A stretch of 64,000 nt of DNA from Thalassobaculum_A sp040219615 (GTDB lineage Bacteria > Pseudomonadota > Alphaproteobacteria > Thalassobaculales > Thalassobaculaceae), in contig NZ_JAVJSE010000013.1 of assembly GCF_040219615.1 (NCBI RefSeq), forward strand, positions 1-64,000, read 5' to 3'. This document shows positions 9,315 to 17,571 of the stretch, piece after piece. Position numbers and translations under genes: made by a program. Positions within the stretch are counted from its first letter, which is position 1. Every line of letters begins with the position of its first letter. The notes below the pieces were generated by a model, which saw only the letters and a list, made by a program, of their open reading frames with translations, did no database searches and was not told the DNA's origin.

Positions 9315-9376
9315 GACAGGGTGAACGAAGCTGTGCCACTCTCCCCCGCAAACGACGCTCCCACGGAGGAACCCCG

Positions 9377-10243
9377 ATGGCATCCCTGCGCGACAAGCTT
9401 CGGCCCGGCAAGCTGCTGACCGCACCCGGCGTGTTCGACGGCATCTCGGTCCGGCTGGCCGACCGCATGGGGTTCGACTGCCTGTACATGACCGGCTACG
9501 GCACCGTCGCCTCGCATCTCGGGCTGCCGGACGCCGGGCTCGCCTCCTACCGCGACATGGTCGACCGGGTGCGGACCTTCGCCGGGCTGGCGAACACCCC
9601 GATGGTGGCCGACGGCGACACCGGCTATGGCGGGCTGCTCAACGTCGAGCACACTGTGCGCGGCTACGAGGCCGCCGGGGCCGCCGCCATCCAGCTCGAG
9701 GACCAGGAGTTCCCGAAGAAATGCGGCCACACACCGGGCCGCCGGGTGATCCCGATCGAACAGGCCGCAGCCAAGGTGAAGGTCGCCGCCGAGTCCCGCG
9801 CCAGCCGCGACTTCCTGATCGTGGCGCGCACCGACGCCCGCACCGCCCACGGCCTCGACGAGGCGCTGCGCCGGGCCGAGGCGTTCGCGAAGGCCGGCGC
9901 CGACATCCTGTTCGTGGAGTCGCCGGAGACCGTCGAGGAGATGGAGACCATCGGCCGCAGCTTCGACCTGCCGCTACTGGTCAACGTGGTCGAGGGCGGC
10001 AAGACCCCGGTGCTGAGCGCCGAGGAGTACATAAGCCTTGGCTACCAGATGGCGATCTACCCCGCGGTCGGGTTCCTGGCCATGGGCGCGGCCCTGGAGT
10101 CGGTCTACGGCACCCTCAGGCAGACCGGCGCCTCGACCGGCGTCACCGCCCCGCTGACCGACTTCATGGATTTTTCGAAGGCCATGGGCTTCCAGCAGGT
10201 CTGGGACTTCGAGAAGGAGCACGCCGGGCTGGAGGGCCGCTAG
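9377..10243 (+). CDS. Isocitrate lyase/PEP mutase superfamily protein
   Basis: A 288-residue TIM-barrel protein of the PEP mutase/isocitrate lyase superfamily. The family's flexible loop motif is visible as KKCGHTPGRRV near 115-125, and the metal/substrate region as VADGDTGYGG near 76-85. Related enzymes include 2-methylisocitrate lyase (PrpB), oxaloacetate decarboxylase and carboxyvinyl-carboxyphosphonate mutase; sequence alone does not separate these. No prpC or prpD is nearby, so a PrpB call would be unsupported. The start follows a GGAGG-like site (ACGGAGGAACCCCG). The 3' end overlaps the convergent rsmD stop by 4 bp. Confidence 0.85.
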   Translation: MASLRDKLRPGKLLTAPGVFDGISVRLADRMGFDCLYMTGYGTVASHLGLPDAGLASYRDMVDRVRTFAGLANTPMVADGDTGYGGLLNVEHTVRGYEAAGAAAIQLEDQEFPKKCGHTPGRRVIPIEQAAAKVKVAAESRASRDFLIVARTDARTAHGLDEALRRAEAFAKAGADILFVESPETVEEMETIGRSFDLPLLVNVVEGGKTPVLSAEEYISLGYQMAIYPAVGFLAMGAALESVYGTLRQTGASTGVTAPLTDFMDFSKAMGFQQVWDFEKEHAGLEGR

Positions 10244-10842
10244 TCCGCCGTCTTCTGCAGAAGGATCAGCCGCGCCGCTCCGTACCGCCGGTCGTCAGCC
10301 AGCAGGTAGCCGGCCGGGGCCGCCACCTTCTCCTTCTTGCCGACCTCGACGGCGACGAGAGTGTCCGGGCCGACCCAGCCGCCGCGGTCGATGGTGTCGA
10401 GCGCCTCGGCCCACAGGCCGGAGCCGTAGGGCGGGTCCATCAGCACCAGATCTGCCGGCACCGGTGTGCGCTCCAGGAAGCGGGTGGCGTCGAGTTCGCG
10501 GACATGGGCGAGGCCGGCGGCGCGCAGCTTGGCGATATTGGCGTTCAGCGCGGCCAGCGCGGCCGGAGCGGTCTCGACGAAGATCACCTGGCCGGCGCCG
10601 CGCGACAACGCCTCCAGGCCGAGCGCCCCGGAGCCGGCGAACAGGTCGAGCACTCGCGCCCCGCGCAGGGTCAACGCGAAGCGGCCGCCCTCCAGGATGT
10701 TGAACAGCGCCTCGCGGGCCCGCTCCGAGGTCGGCCGCACCTCCAGCCCCTCGGGCGCGGTCAGCTTAGCCCCGCGGTGCTTTCCGGCGACGATCCGCAC
10801 CCGCTCTCCCCCCGTTGCTCCTGCGATCGGTCGGGCCGTCAC
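10240..10842 (-). CDS. rsmD: 16S rRNA (guanine966-N2)-methyltransferase
   Basis: A 200-residue SAM-dependent methyltransferase of the RsmD family. RIVAGKHRGAKL near the N-terminus, RPTSERAREALFNIL, the SAM loop VLDLFAGSGALGLEALSRGA and the catalytic DPPYGSG motif are all visible. It modifies 16S rRNA during small-subunit assembly. It is on the same strand as the upstream pseudouridine synthase gene and overlaps that gene's 3' end by 77 bp in another frame. A later GTG near 10800 would reduce the overlap. Confidence 0.95.
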   Translation of the reverse strand: MTARPIAGATGGERVRIVAGKHRGAKLTAPEGLEVRPTSERAREALFNILEGGRFALTLRGARVLDLFAGSGALGLEALSRGAGQVIFVETAPAALAALNANIAKLRAAGLAHVRELDATRFLERTPVPADLVLMDPPYGSGLWAEALDTIDRGGWVGPDTLVAVEVGKKEKVAAPAGYLLADDRRYGAARLILLQKTAD

Positions 10843-11923
10843 CCTCCGCCCCGGGCTTCAACCGCAAGGTGCCCGGCTTCGACGCCGCCGGTTTGCCTGC
10901 TGTCGGCTTGCCCAACGTAGCGCGACCGCCGGCCGACTGCCCCGGTCCCGCCTTGCCCGGTCCCGCCTTGCCTCTCGCCGCGTTGCCCCGCACCGGCTTG
11001 CCGCGGCCCGGCCTGGCCGGAATCGGTTCGGCGAGTTCCAGCCGATCGGCTCTCGGCTTTCCGGTTCCCGCCTTGCGGCCCGGCGGCGCCGTGCCTATCC
11101 GCTGCGGCCGGGCCTTGGCATGACCGCTGTCGTCGCCCTTGTCGAGACCGAGTTGGTCCTTCAGGACCCGGCGCTTGACCTCATCGACCCCGCCCGGCGG
11201 CACGTCGCCGAGCTGGAACGGGCCGTAGGTGATCCGGATCAGGCGGCTGACACTGAGCCCCAGATGCTCCATGACCCGCCGGATCTCGCGGTTCTTGCCT
11301 TCGCGCAGGCCGACGGTCAGCCAGGAATTGGTGCGGGTCGCCTTGTCGATGGTCACCTCGATCGGGCCGTACTCGACGCCGTCGATGCGGATGCCCTTCT
11401 TCAGGTTACCGAGCCTCGCCTCATCCAGTGGCCCGAACACCCGGACCCGGTATCGCCGGATCCAGCCGGTCGACGGCAGTTCCAGGTAGCGGGCCAGCTC
11501 GCCGTCGTTGGTCAGCAGCAGCAGGCCCTCGGAATCGATGTCGAGCCGGCCGACCGTGACCACCCGGGGCAGATCCTTCGGCAGCTTGTCGAACACCGTC
11601 GCCCGGCCCTCGGGGTCGCGGTTGCTGGTCACCAGCCCGTCCGGCTTGTGGTAGCGCCACAGCCGCGGCGGCTCCAGGTCGGGCAGCGGCTTGTCGTCGA
11701 CCAGGATGACGTTGCCGTCGTCGACCTTGACCGCCGGCGAGGCCAGGACGGTGCCGTCGACCTTGACCCGGCCATCGGCGATCCAACGCTCGGCGTCGCG
11801 ACGCGAGCACAGACCGGCCCGGGCCAGGCGCTTGGCGATGCGCTCGGGGCCGCGGCTCTCCTCGAACAGCGGGGCGAGATCGATGGGGGCGCGGCGGGGC
11901 GGCTTGGACGGGTTCTGGGGCAT
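10766..11923 (-). CDS. rluB: RluB-like 23S rRNA pseudouridine synthase with a basic repeat tail
   Basis: RsuA/RluB-family pseudouridine synthase (385 aa). An S4 RNA-binding domain is at about 28-85 (RIAKRLARAGLCSRRDAE), followed by the catalytic domain with the active-site Asp in VGRLDIDSEGLLLLTNDG and the later REGKNREIRRV. The core ends near residue 250. The remaining ~130 residues are low-complexity and basic, with a 5-residue period ending in G-K, G-R, G-N or G-Q. Such tails are common in alphaproteobacterial members and probably bind RNA. The tail's coding sequence overlaps the rsmD start. It is divergent from tadA, a standard arrangement. RluB versus another RsuA-family member is inferred. 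Confidence 0.88.
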   Translation of the reverse strand: MPQNPSKPPRRAPIDLAPLFEESRGPERIAKRLARAGLCSRRDAERWIADGRVKVDGTVLASPAVKVDDGNVILVDDKPLPDLEPPRLWRYHKPDGLVTSNRDPEGRATVFDKLPKDLPRVVTVGRLDIDSEGLLLLTNDGELARYLELPSTGWIRRYRVRVFGPLDEARLGNLKKGIRIDGVEYGPIEVTIDKATRTNSWLTVGLREGKNREIRRVMEHLGLSVSRLIRITYGPFQLGDVPPGGVDEVKRRVLKDQLGLDKGDDSGHAKARPQRIGTAPPGRKAGTGKPRADRLELAEPIPARPGRGKPVRGNAARGKAGPGKAGPGQSAGGRATLGKPTAGKPAASKPGTLRLKPGAEGDGPTDRRSNGGRAGADRRRKAPRG

Positions 11924-11988
11924 GGGCAGCCGGTGTAGCGCGCGCCGCCCGGCGTGACAATCGCCACGCGACGGCGTATGCCCGCGCC

Positions 11989-12468
11989 ATGGACGAACGC
12001 GGCTCCCGACAGGGCTTCCCGGGCGGCGGCTTCATGACGCGGGCGCTGGCGCTGGCGCGCGCGTCGGCGGCCGCCGGCGAGGTGCCGGTCGGGGCCGTGG
12101 TGGTGCATGCGCCGAGCGGCCGGGTGCTGGCCGAGGCCGGCAACCGGGTCGAGGCGGACCGCGATCCGACCGCCCACGCCGAGATGCTGGCGATCCGGCA
12201 GGCCGCGCGGGCGCTGGACGAGCCGCGGCTGACCGAGTGCGATCTGTACGTCACCCTCGAGCCCTGCGCCATGTGCGCCCAGGCGATCGCCCATGCCCGG
12301 ATCCGGCGGCTGGTGTTCGGCGCCTACGACCCAAAGGGCGGCGGCGTCGAGCACGGCGCGCGGGTGTTCGACCAGCCGACCTGCCATCATCATCCGGAGG
12401 TGGTCGGCGGCGTCGAGGAGACGCGAGCGGGGGAGATGCTCCGTGCGTTTTTCGCAGACCGACGCTAG
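11989..12468 (+). CDS. tadA: tRNA-specific adenosine deaminase
   Basis: A 159-residue cytidine-deaminase-fold enzyme that makes inosine at tRNA position 34. The zinc site is complete: HAE in DPTAHAEMLAI, and the PCxxC motif in LEPCAMCAQA. The C-terminal GVEHGARVF region matches TadA rather than free-base deaminases. It starts 65 bp from the divergent pseudouridine synthase gene. Confidence 0.95.
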   Translation: MDERGSRQGFPGGGFMTRALALARASAAAGEVPVGAVVVHAPSGRVLAEAGNRVEADRDPTAHAEMLAIRQAARALDEPRLTECDLYVTLEPCAMCAQAIAHARIRRLVFGAYDPKGGGVEHGARVFDQPTCHHHPEVVGGVEETRAGEMLRAFFADRR

Positions 12469-12565
12469 CCGCAGGCCCGGTCAGGCCGTCGACCGCCATC
12501 CGAGATCTTTACAAGCTTCCCTTCCGGCCGCTAGATCGACGTCACACTCGGGATTCCAGCCTCTG

Positions 12566-13288
12566 ATGAGCGACGACGCCACCATCGAGCGTATCCGCGG
12601 CGGCAAGGTGATCAACGATCCCTTCCCCCATGCCGTCATCGACGGGTTTCTGCACCCGGACCTGTTCGGGGCCATGCGTCGGTCGTTTCCCGACCCCGGG
12701 TCGATGCAGGACATCCGGAAACGCCGCGCCGCGATCGGCTATTCGGACCAGCGGCTGTTCCAGACCGCCGACGACCTTGCCACGGTTGTTGACGACCATA
12801 CCGGAATCCGGCCCTTCGCCCGCCTGTTGGGCTTGGTTCGGTCCGAGGCGTTCACCCGGGCGCTGATCGAATTGTTCGCCGACACGGTTCGGGCGCAGCT
12901 GGAGCGCCAGTCCGGTGACGTCAGGCTGCGTACCCCCAACATCGACGTGATCTGTGACCGATCCGGCTTTGCCTTGCCGCCGCATACGGACGGCAACGCG
13001 AAACTCGTGACCGCGCTCGTCTATCTGGCCGATCCGGGGGACCCGGCCGAGCACGGCACGCGGCTCTACAGGCCCAAGAATCCCGACATGCGATGCGAGA
13101 CCGGGGCAGCGGGCTATCCGTTCGAGGACTTCACGGAAGTAGCCGTCGCCCCATACCGGCCGAACACGGCCGTTCTCTTCGCGCGCTCGCCGATTTCGTT
13201 CCATGGTGTGGCGTCGTCGGGCTCCGAGATCCCGCGGCGCATCCTGCAAATTCCCCTGGTATTCGAGTTCCGGTCCAAGGCAGGGTGA
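12566..13288 (+). CDS. 2-oxoglutarate/Fe(II)-dependent oxygenase-like protein
   Basis: A 240-residue protein with a double-stranded beta-helix oxygenase pattern. The Fe(II) triad is complete: H140 and D142 (PPHTDG) and H213 (SFHGV). An Arg pair at 224-225 is suited to binding 2-oxoglutarate. The N-terminal part (DPFPHAVIDGFL) is typical of 2OG-Fe(II) families acting on proteins or sugars. The frame is open upstream into tadA, but the ATG at 12566 begins after the tadA stop. It is followed 28 bp later by a methyltransferase gene and then, convergently, by a GT61 glycosyltransferase, which suggests glycan or cell-surface modification. The substrate is unknown. Confidence 0.75.
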   Translation: MSDDATIERIRGGKVINDPFPHAVIDGFLHPDLFGAMRRSFPDPGSMQDIRKRRAAIGYSDQRLFQTADDLATVVDDHTGIRPFARLLGLVRSEAFTRALIELFADTVRAQLERQSGDVRLRTPNIDVICDRSGFALPPHTDGNAKLVTALVYLADPGDPAEHGTRLYRPKNPDMRCETGAAGYPFEDFTEVAVAPYRPNTAVLFARSPISFHGVASSGSEIPRRILQIPLVFEFRSKAG

Positions 13289-13316
13289 CGCCAACTTCCA
13301 GACTGGCGGACGATCC

Positions 13317-14090
13317 ATGCGGACATCTGAGAGCGGCCCTTCGGACCAACGCCGTGACGCTGAACGGAACTATGCGCAGGACCTCGCCGAAGTGGCCCGC
13401 CGGCTGCCGGGCGAAGACTACCGGCAGGTGCTCGGTTGGATCCACGAGCATGGCCGGCCACGAAACTATCTCGAGATCGGGGTCAATTTCGGCAAGTCGT
13501 TCGCCCTGGCTCGCCCCGACACGCGCGCGGTCGGCGTCGACCCCGAGCCGAAGCTGACGTGCCCGGTCGGCGGCCGCATCGTCGAGATGACCAGTGATGC
13601 CTTCTTCGCACGCCCGGACCTGCTTGACGTAATCGAAGCCCCTGTCCAGTTCGCCTTCATCGACGGTCTTCACACCTTCGACCAGGTTCTGCGCGACTTC
13701 CTAAACGTCGAGCGGTTGTCCTCACCGTCCACGGTCGTAGCACTGCACGACGTCTACCCGATCCACCACGTGGTCGCGACGCGCGAGCGGCAGCGGATCT
13801 TCTGGACCGGCGACGTCTGGAAAGCGGCGGCAATTCTCTCGCGGGAGCGACCCGACCTGTCGCTGACCTTCGTGCCGGCCCCGCCCTCGGGGCTCCTGCT
13901 GGTGACCGGCCTGAACCCGGCCGGCGGACCGCTCCGGGGGAATCTCGATGCGATCATCGGCGCATGGATGGGCCGCCGACTCCCGGTCGACCCGGACAGT
14001 TTGGTCGCCGGATTCACGCGAATCGCGAACGACGAGGCATCGGTTCGCGACTACGTCAGCCGGATCTGGAACGCCCCAGCCAGCGCCTGA
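13317..14090 (+). CDS. Class I SAM-dependent methyltransferase (Methyltransf_24-like)
   Basis: A 257-residue protein with the pattern of the cephalosporin-hydroxylase/Methyltransf_24 group. YLEIGVNFGKSFALA is the SAM-binding first strand and loop, near 51-65. GVDPEP is strand 2, and FAFIDGLHTFDQVLRDF with VALHDVYP are the DGxH and late-strand motifs of this group. These enzymes often act on sugars or glycan precursors. It lies directly after the oxygenase gene, and its last 35 bp overlap the end of the convergent GT61 gene. The substrate cannot be assigned. Confidence 0.75.
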   Translation: MRTSESGPSDQRRDAERNYAQDLAEVARRLPGEDYRQVLGWIHEHGRPRNYLEIGVNFGKSFALARPDTRAVGVDPEPKLTCPVGGRIVEMTSDAFFARPDLLDVIEAPVQFAFIDGLHTFDQVLRDFLNVERLSSPSTVVALHDVYPIHHVVATRERQRIFWTGDVWKAAAILSRERPDLSLTFVPAPPSGLLLVTGLNPAGGPLRGNLDAIIGAWMGRRLPVDPDSLVAGFTRIANDEASVRDYVSRIWNAPASA

Positions 14091-15597
14091 TGCCGGCGAT
14101 CGGAACTTCCAGGTCGGCATCGAACTGCTGTCGCTTCCCGCGTGCGGTCTCCGCGAAATCGCACTCCACGAGCGTCGCCTCGAGTCCGACCGCCTCGAAG
14201 AGTCCGAACAACATGTCGACATGCCCTGGCGCCCATGTCCGCCAGGAGGCCGGTGCCAGGACGCAGATACGGGTGCCGGGACGCGCCCAGATCAGGTTGA
14301 TCATCGCACTGCCGTGGATCCCGACCACCTCCGACGCGTCGGCGATCAAGGCGATCTGGTCGACGAGTTCCAGGTCTTCCAGGTAGACCGTCTCGTAGCC
14401 GGCGGTCTCCAGCTCACCGCGGACCGAGGCCTCGTTGAGCATTCCCCTGCGCCCGGACGCGCGACGGGCAAGGTAGAGCCGACGACCCGCACCGTCCCGG
14501 CCGGCCGGGACGCCGGCGGCACGCCGGCCGCGGTCGCCGAGAAACCGCACGGTATCCGGATGGACCGCCGGCAGCTGCGTGCCGATCCCAGCAACCGTGA
14601 GTCGCCGGCAGTGCACGCGGTTGTCGGGAACGACCACATAGCCGTCGTCGTCGGCCGGCAGTCCGAGCCCCGCCAGCAACCGTCGATAGCCCGGGCGCGG
14701 CAGGCTCTGCACCAGGATCGGAGCTCTCGGCGGATGCCCGGCCATGGTGTGGGCATACAGCCGCTCGAGGCCCTCGACAATGAAGTGCCCATGCTCCGAA
14801 GGTCGGCCGAAATACGTCGCCCGCTCAAGTATCGGCACGTCCTCCGTCAGCGGCGCATGCACGACGACCGGCTGCTTCGGGGACATCAGGAAGGATCGGT
14901 ATCGGAGCCCATAGCGGCGGCGGTAGGAGATCCCGTCGGCAACCACCCCAGCTTCCGGGACATGAAGCAGGAAGTTGGCTTCCAGCGTGACGCCCTGCAA
15001 CTCGGCCAGATAGGGCCGGCCCGATGGCCAGTCCAGGCGCCGCTCGACACGCTCGTCGCCGTCCGCTCCCAGGACCGGCACGGAAGTGGTTCGCCTGGTC
15101 TCCGGTGCCGGTGCCTGCCACAGCAGTCCGTCCAGCTTCTCCGGCTCGACCAGCGCCGAAACCGCGAGCCTCCCGTCGGAGACGTAACGCTGGATCGCCC
15201 GGTTGACGTCGTTCGGCCGGTTTGCCGCTATCAGCAGGTGGACCAGATGAACGGCGTAGTCCGGCGCTTCGGTGGTGTCGGCGAGCGTCTCGATGACGCC
15301 GGCGGTGCCGGAATGCCCGCTCATTCCGCGCCGGGCGGCCACCTCCACAACGGTCGGGCGAAGCAACGCGTCGAGGATCACCAAGGCCCGCGCGCAGTCG
15401 GTGTCGGACGCAGCGCGTCCGGCCAGATGCTCCAGGACCGGCCAGATCCAGTCCACGCCAGTTGCCGGCTCGGCGCCCGGGACCAGCGAGGCCAACGGCT
15501 CCGGGCACCGCCGCCACAGCGGCACCAGGTCGGCCAGCAATCCTTCCCGCTCGGCGATGCGCGCGAGCACCCGGACGTCGTCGAGGCGGACCGCCAC
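14056..15597 (-). CDS. Glycosyltransferase family 61 (DUF563) protein
   Basis: About 513 residues. The C-terminal half carries the DUF563/GT61 pattern: YLARRASGRRGMLNE (the YISR-like motif), EVVGIHGSAMINLIWARPGT (the HGA-like nucleotide-sugar site) and a preceding PDNRVHCRRL. The N-terminal half is helical and may be a repeat or scaffold region. Such enzymes act in capsule or exopolysaccharide synthesis. I chose the GTG at 15597, which follows GGGAG at good spacing; the open frame reaches a TTG at 15672. The 3' end overlaps the convergent methyltransferase gene. Confidence 0.75.
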   Translation of the reverse strand: MAVRLDDVRVLARIAEREGLLADLVPLWRRCPEPLASLVPGAEPATGVDWIWPVLEHLAGRAASDTDCARALVILDALLRPTVVEVAARRGMSGHSGTAGVIETLADTTEAPDYAVHLVHLLIAANRPNDVNRAIQRYVSDGRLAVSALVEPEKLDGLLWQAPAPETRRTTSVPVLGADGDERVERRLDWPSGRPYLAELQGVTLEANFLLHVPEAGVVADGISYRRRYGLRYRSFLMSPKQPVVVHAPLTEDVPILERATYFGRPSEHGHFIVEGLERLYAHTMAGHPPRAPILVQSLPRPGYRRLLAGLGLPADDDGYVVVPDNRVHCRRLTVAGIGTQLPAVHPDTVRFLGDRGRRAAGVPAGRDGAGRRLYLARRASGRRGMLNEASVRGELETAGYETVYLEDLELVDQIALIADASEVVGIHGSAMINLIWARPGTRICVLAPASWRTWAPGHVDMLFGLFEAVGLEATLVECDFAETARGKRQQFDADLEVPIAGIRRWLGRSRSG

Positions 15598-15875
15598 TCC
15601 CTGATTCTCCCGATATTGTCTGTTCGCCGATACGGGCGCGGCGAATCTGTTCAAGCCGACGCCCACATGCAAGCCCGCATGCCCGAACGCGCTCGTCCTG
15701 GCACGTCGTGCCGCCGCCGGCGGACCGGGCGACTTGCGGGAACACTTCCGCGATGCCGCCCTCGCCGGATCGCCCAGGGGTCCCTGCCGACCGGCCGCGC
15801 CGCCGGTTGCCCGGCAAGCGACTGCCGTGGTACGAAACGGCTGTCGCTAACCTGCAACCAGAGGAGGGCTGCGCG

Positions 15876-15941
15876 ATGCTGATCTGGCGCTATCGACAGC
15901 GCGGCCCCGTTTCCGCCCTGCAAACGCGTTTGCAGGGCTGA
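15876..15941 (+). CDS. Possible 21-residue leader peptide upstream of the ABC-F gene
   Basis: A short frame, MLIWRYRQRGPVSALQTRLQG, with a strong Shine-Dalgarno sequence (GAGGAGGG, 7 bases before the ATG). Its 3' end contains a perfect 24-bp palindrome (15915-15938) that could form a long RNA hairpin. The ABC-F gene starts 103 bp later on the same strand. Several antibiotic-responsive ABC-F genes are controlled by translated leaders through attenuation; applying that here is an inference. The rest of the 15598-16044 gap shows no other gene. The frame could be chance. Confidence 0.3.
   Translation: MLIWRYRQRGPVSALQTRLQG
15915..15938. promoter_or_regulatory. Perfect 24-bp palindrome in the ABC-F leader
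   Basis: Two 12-base arms (GCCCTGCAAACG and its exact complement) abut with no loop. As DNA it resembles a LacI-family style operator core (TGCAAACG...). As RNA it would form a hairpin overlapping the end of the small frame at 15876. No T-run follows, so a simple intrinsic terminator is unlikely. Confidence 0.45.
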
Positions 15942-16044
15942 TCAGGAACCGACGACGCCCATCGTCTTTCGTCCCGATCCGCCCTTTTCGGCGCCCTGCG
16001 CCATTTCCGGAGGCAGCTCCGGGCGGAATTCGAAAGACCTCGTC

Positions 16045-17562
16045 ATGTCCCTCGTCAGCCTCGATTCCCTGGGTGTCACCCTGGGCTCCCCGCTCTTCCA
16101 GGACCTCTCCCTCACCGTCGCCAGGGGCGACCGCATCAGCCTGGTCGCCGCCAACGGCCGCGGCAAGACAACCCTCCTGAACTGCCTCGCCGGCCGGCTG
16201 GAGCCGACCGCCGGCGGTATCGTCCGGGCTCGCGGGCTGCGCACGGCGCTGGTCCGGCAGGACCCGCCGGACCGGCTGCTTGCGCTCAACGCGGTCGAGG
16301 CCACGCTCGACGCCCTGCCGGCGGAGACCCGGGACTGGGAAGCCTGGCGCGCCGAGGTGACGCTAGACGACCTCGGATTCCCGGCGGCCTTGCGCGACCG
16401 GCCGCTGGCGGCGCTGAGCGGCGGCTGGCAGCGCATCGCGCAGCTAGCCCGGGCCTGGGTGACCGAACCCGATCTGCTGCTGCTCGACGAGCCGACCAAC
16501 CATCTGGATCTCGCCCGGATCGCCCAGATCGAGCGCTGGGTCGCCGGGCTGCCGCGCGACACCGCGGTGATCGCCGCCAGCCACGACCGGGCGTTCCTCG
16601 ACGCGGTCACGACCCGGACGCTGTTCCTGCGCGAGCACGGCTCGCCGCTGTTCGCGCTGCCATTCTCGCCGGCCCGCGACGCCCTCGCGGAAGCCGACGC
16701 CGCGGCCGCCCGCCGACACGCCACCGACCTGAAGCAGGTCGCCCAGCTGCGCCGGCAGGCGGCCAAGCTGAACAACATCGGCATCAACTCCGGATCCGAC
16801 CTGCTGACCGTGAAGACCAAGCAGCTCAGGGCCCGGGCCGCGCGAATCGAGGACGAGGCGCGGCCGGCGCATCGGTCGCTGTCGGCTGGCACCATCCGGC
16901 TGGCGGACGGCAACGCGCACGCCAGGGCGCTGCTGACCCTCGACGCCGCCACGGTGACCACGCCGGACGGCACCCTGCTGTTCCGGACCGGCCGGCTGTG
17001 GATCGCACCGGGCGAGCGGGTCGTGCTGCTGGGCGGCAACGGCACCGGCAAGTCGTGGCTGCTCGCCGTCATCGCCGGGGTAGCGGCGGGTGGCGTGCAG
17101 GCGGGGATCGCCTGCGCCGGTTCCATGGTGGCCGGCATCTGCGACCAGGAGCTGAGCCAGCTGGACCGGGCGAAGACGCCGTTCCAGACAGTCACCGGCC
17201 GGTTCGACCTGGGCGACCGGCGGGCCCGCGCGCTGCTGGCCGGCGTCGGCATCGCCCTGGACCTGCAGGCCCGGCCGGTCGCGACCCTGTCCGGCGGGCA
17301 GCGGGCGCGGCTGGCGATGCTGGTCCTGCGCCTGCAGCGCCCGAACTTCTACATGCTGGACGAACCCACGAACCACCTGGACATCGAGGGCCAGGAGGCG
17401 CTCGAGGCCGAGCTCCGCGCCCGCGACGCCGCCTGCCTGCTGGTGTCGCACGACCGGCGGTTCGTGGCCAATGTCGGCAACCGGTTCTGGGAGATCGCGG
17501 GCAACCGGCTGGTCGAGGTGGAGAGCCCGCGGGATTTCTTCGACCGCTCCACGACGGCCTGA
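16045..17562 (+). CDS. ABC-F family ATPase
   Basis: A 505-residue soluble protein with two fused ABC ATPase domains and no membrane segments, so it is ABC-F. Domain 1 has a Walker A-like AANGRGKTT (~43-51), the LSGGWQR signature and Walker B LLLLDEPTNHLDL. Domain 2 has GGNGTGKSW (~330-338), LSGGQRARLAM and YMLDEPTNHLDIEG. ABC-F proteins bind the ribosomal E site and act in translation or antibiotic protection. The length and short interdomain linker fit the Uup/housekeeping type or a drug-protection type equally. Trp replaces the usual Thr/Ser after GKS in the second P-loop. A possible regulated leader lies upstream. Confidence 0.88.
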   Translation: MSLVSLDSLGVTLGSPLFQDLSLTVARGDRISLVAANGRGKTTLLNCLAGRLEPTAGGIVRARGLRTALVRQDPPDRLLALNAVEATLDALPAETRDWEAWRAEVTLDDLGFPAALRDRPLAALSGGWQRIAQLARAWVTEPDLLLLDEPTNHLDLARIAQIERWVAGLPRDTAVIAASHDRAFLDAVTTRTLFLREHGSPLFALPFSPARDALAEADAAAARRHATDLKQVAQLRRQAAKLNNIGINSGSDLLTVKTKQLRARAARIEDEARPAHRSLSAGTIRLADGNAHARALLTLDAATVTTPDGTLLFRTGRLWIAPGERVVLLGGNGTGKSWLLAVIAGVAAGGVQAGIACAGSMVAGICDQELSQLDRAKTPFQTVTGRFDLGDRRARALLAGVGIALDLQARPVATLSGGQRARLAMLVLRLQRPNFYMLDEPTNHLDIEGQEALEAELRARDAACLLVSHDRRFVANVGNRFWEIAGNRLVEVESPRDFFDRSTTA

Positions 17563-17571
17563 CACTTCAGG

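Noticed and set aside
9377..10243. Firm naming as 2-methylisocitrate lyase (prpB)
   Set aside because: The superfamily motif is shared by several lyases and mutases and no methylcitrate-cycle genes are nearby, so only a family call is given.
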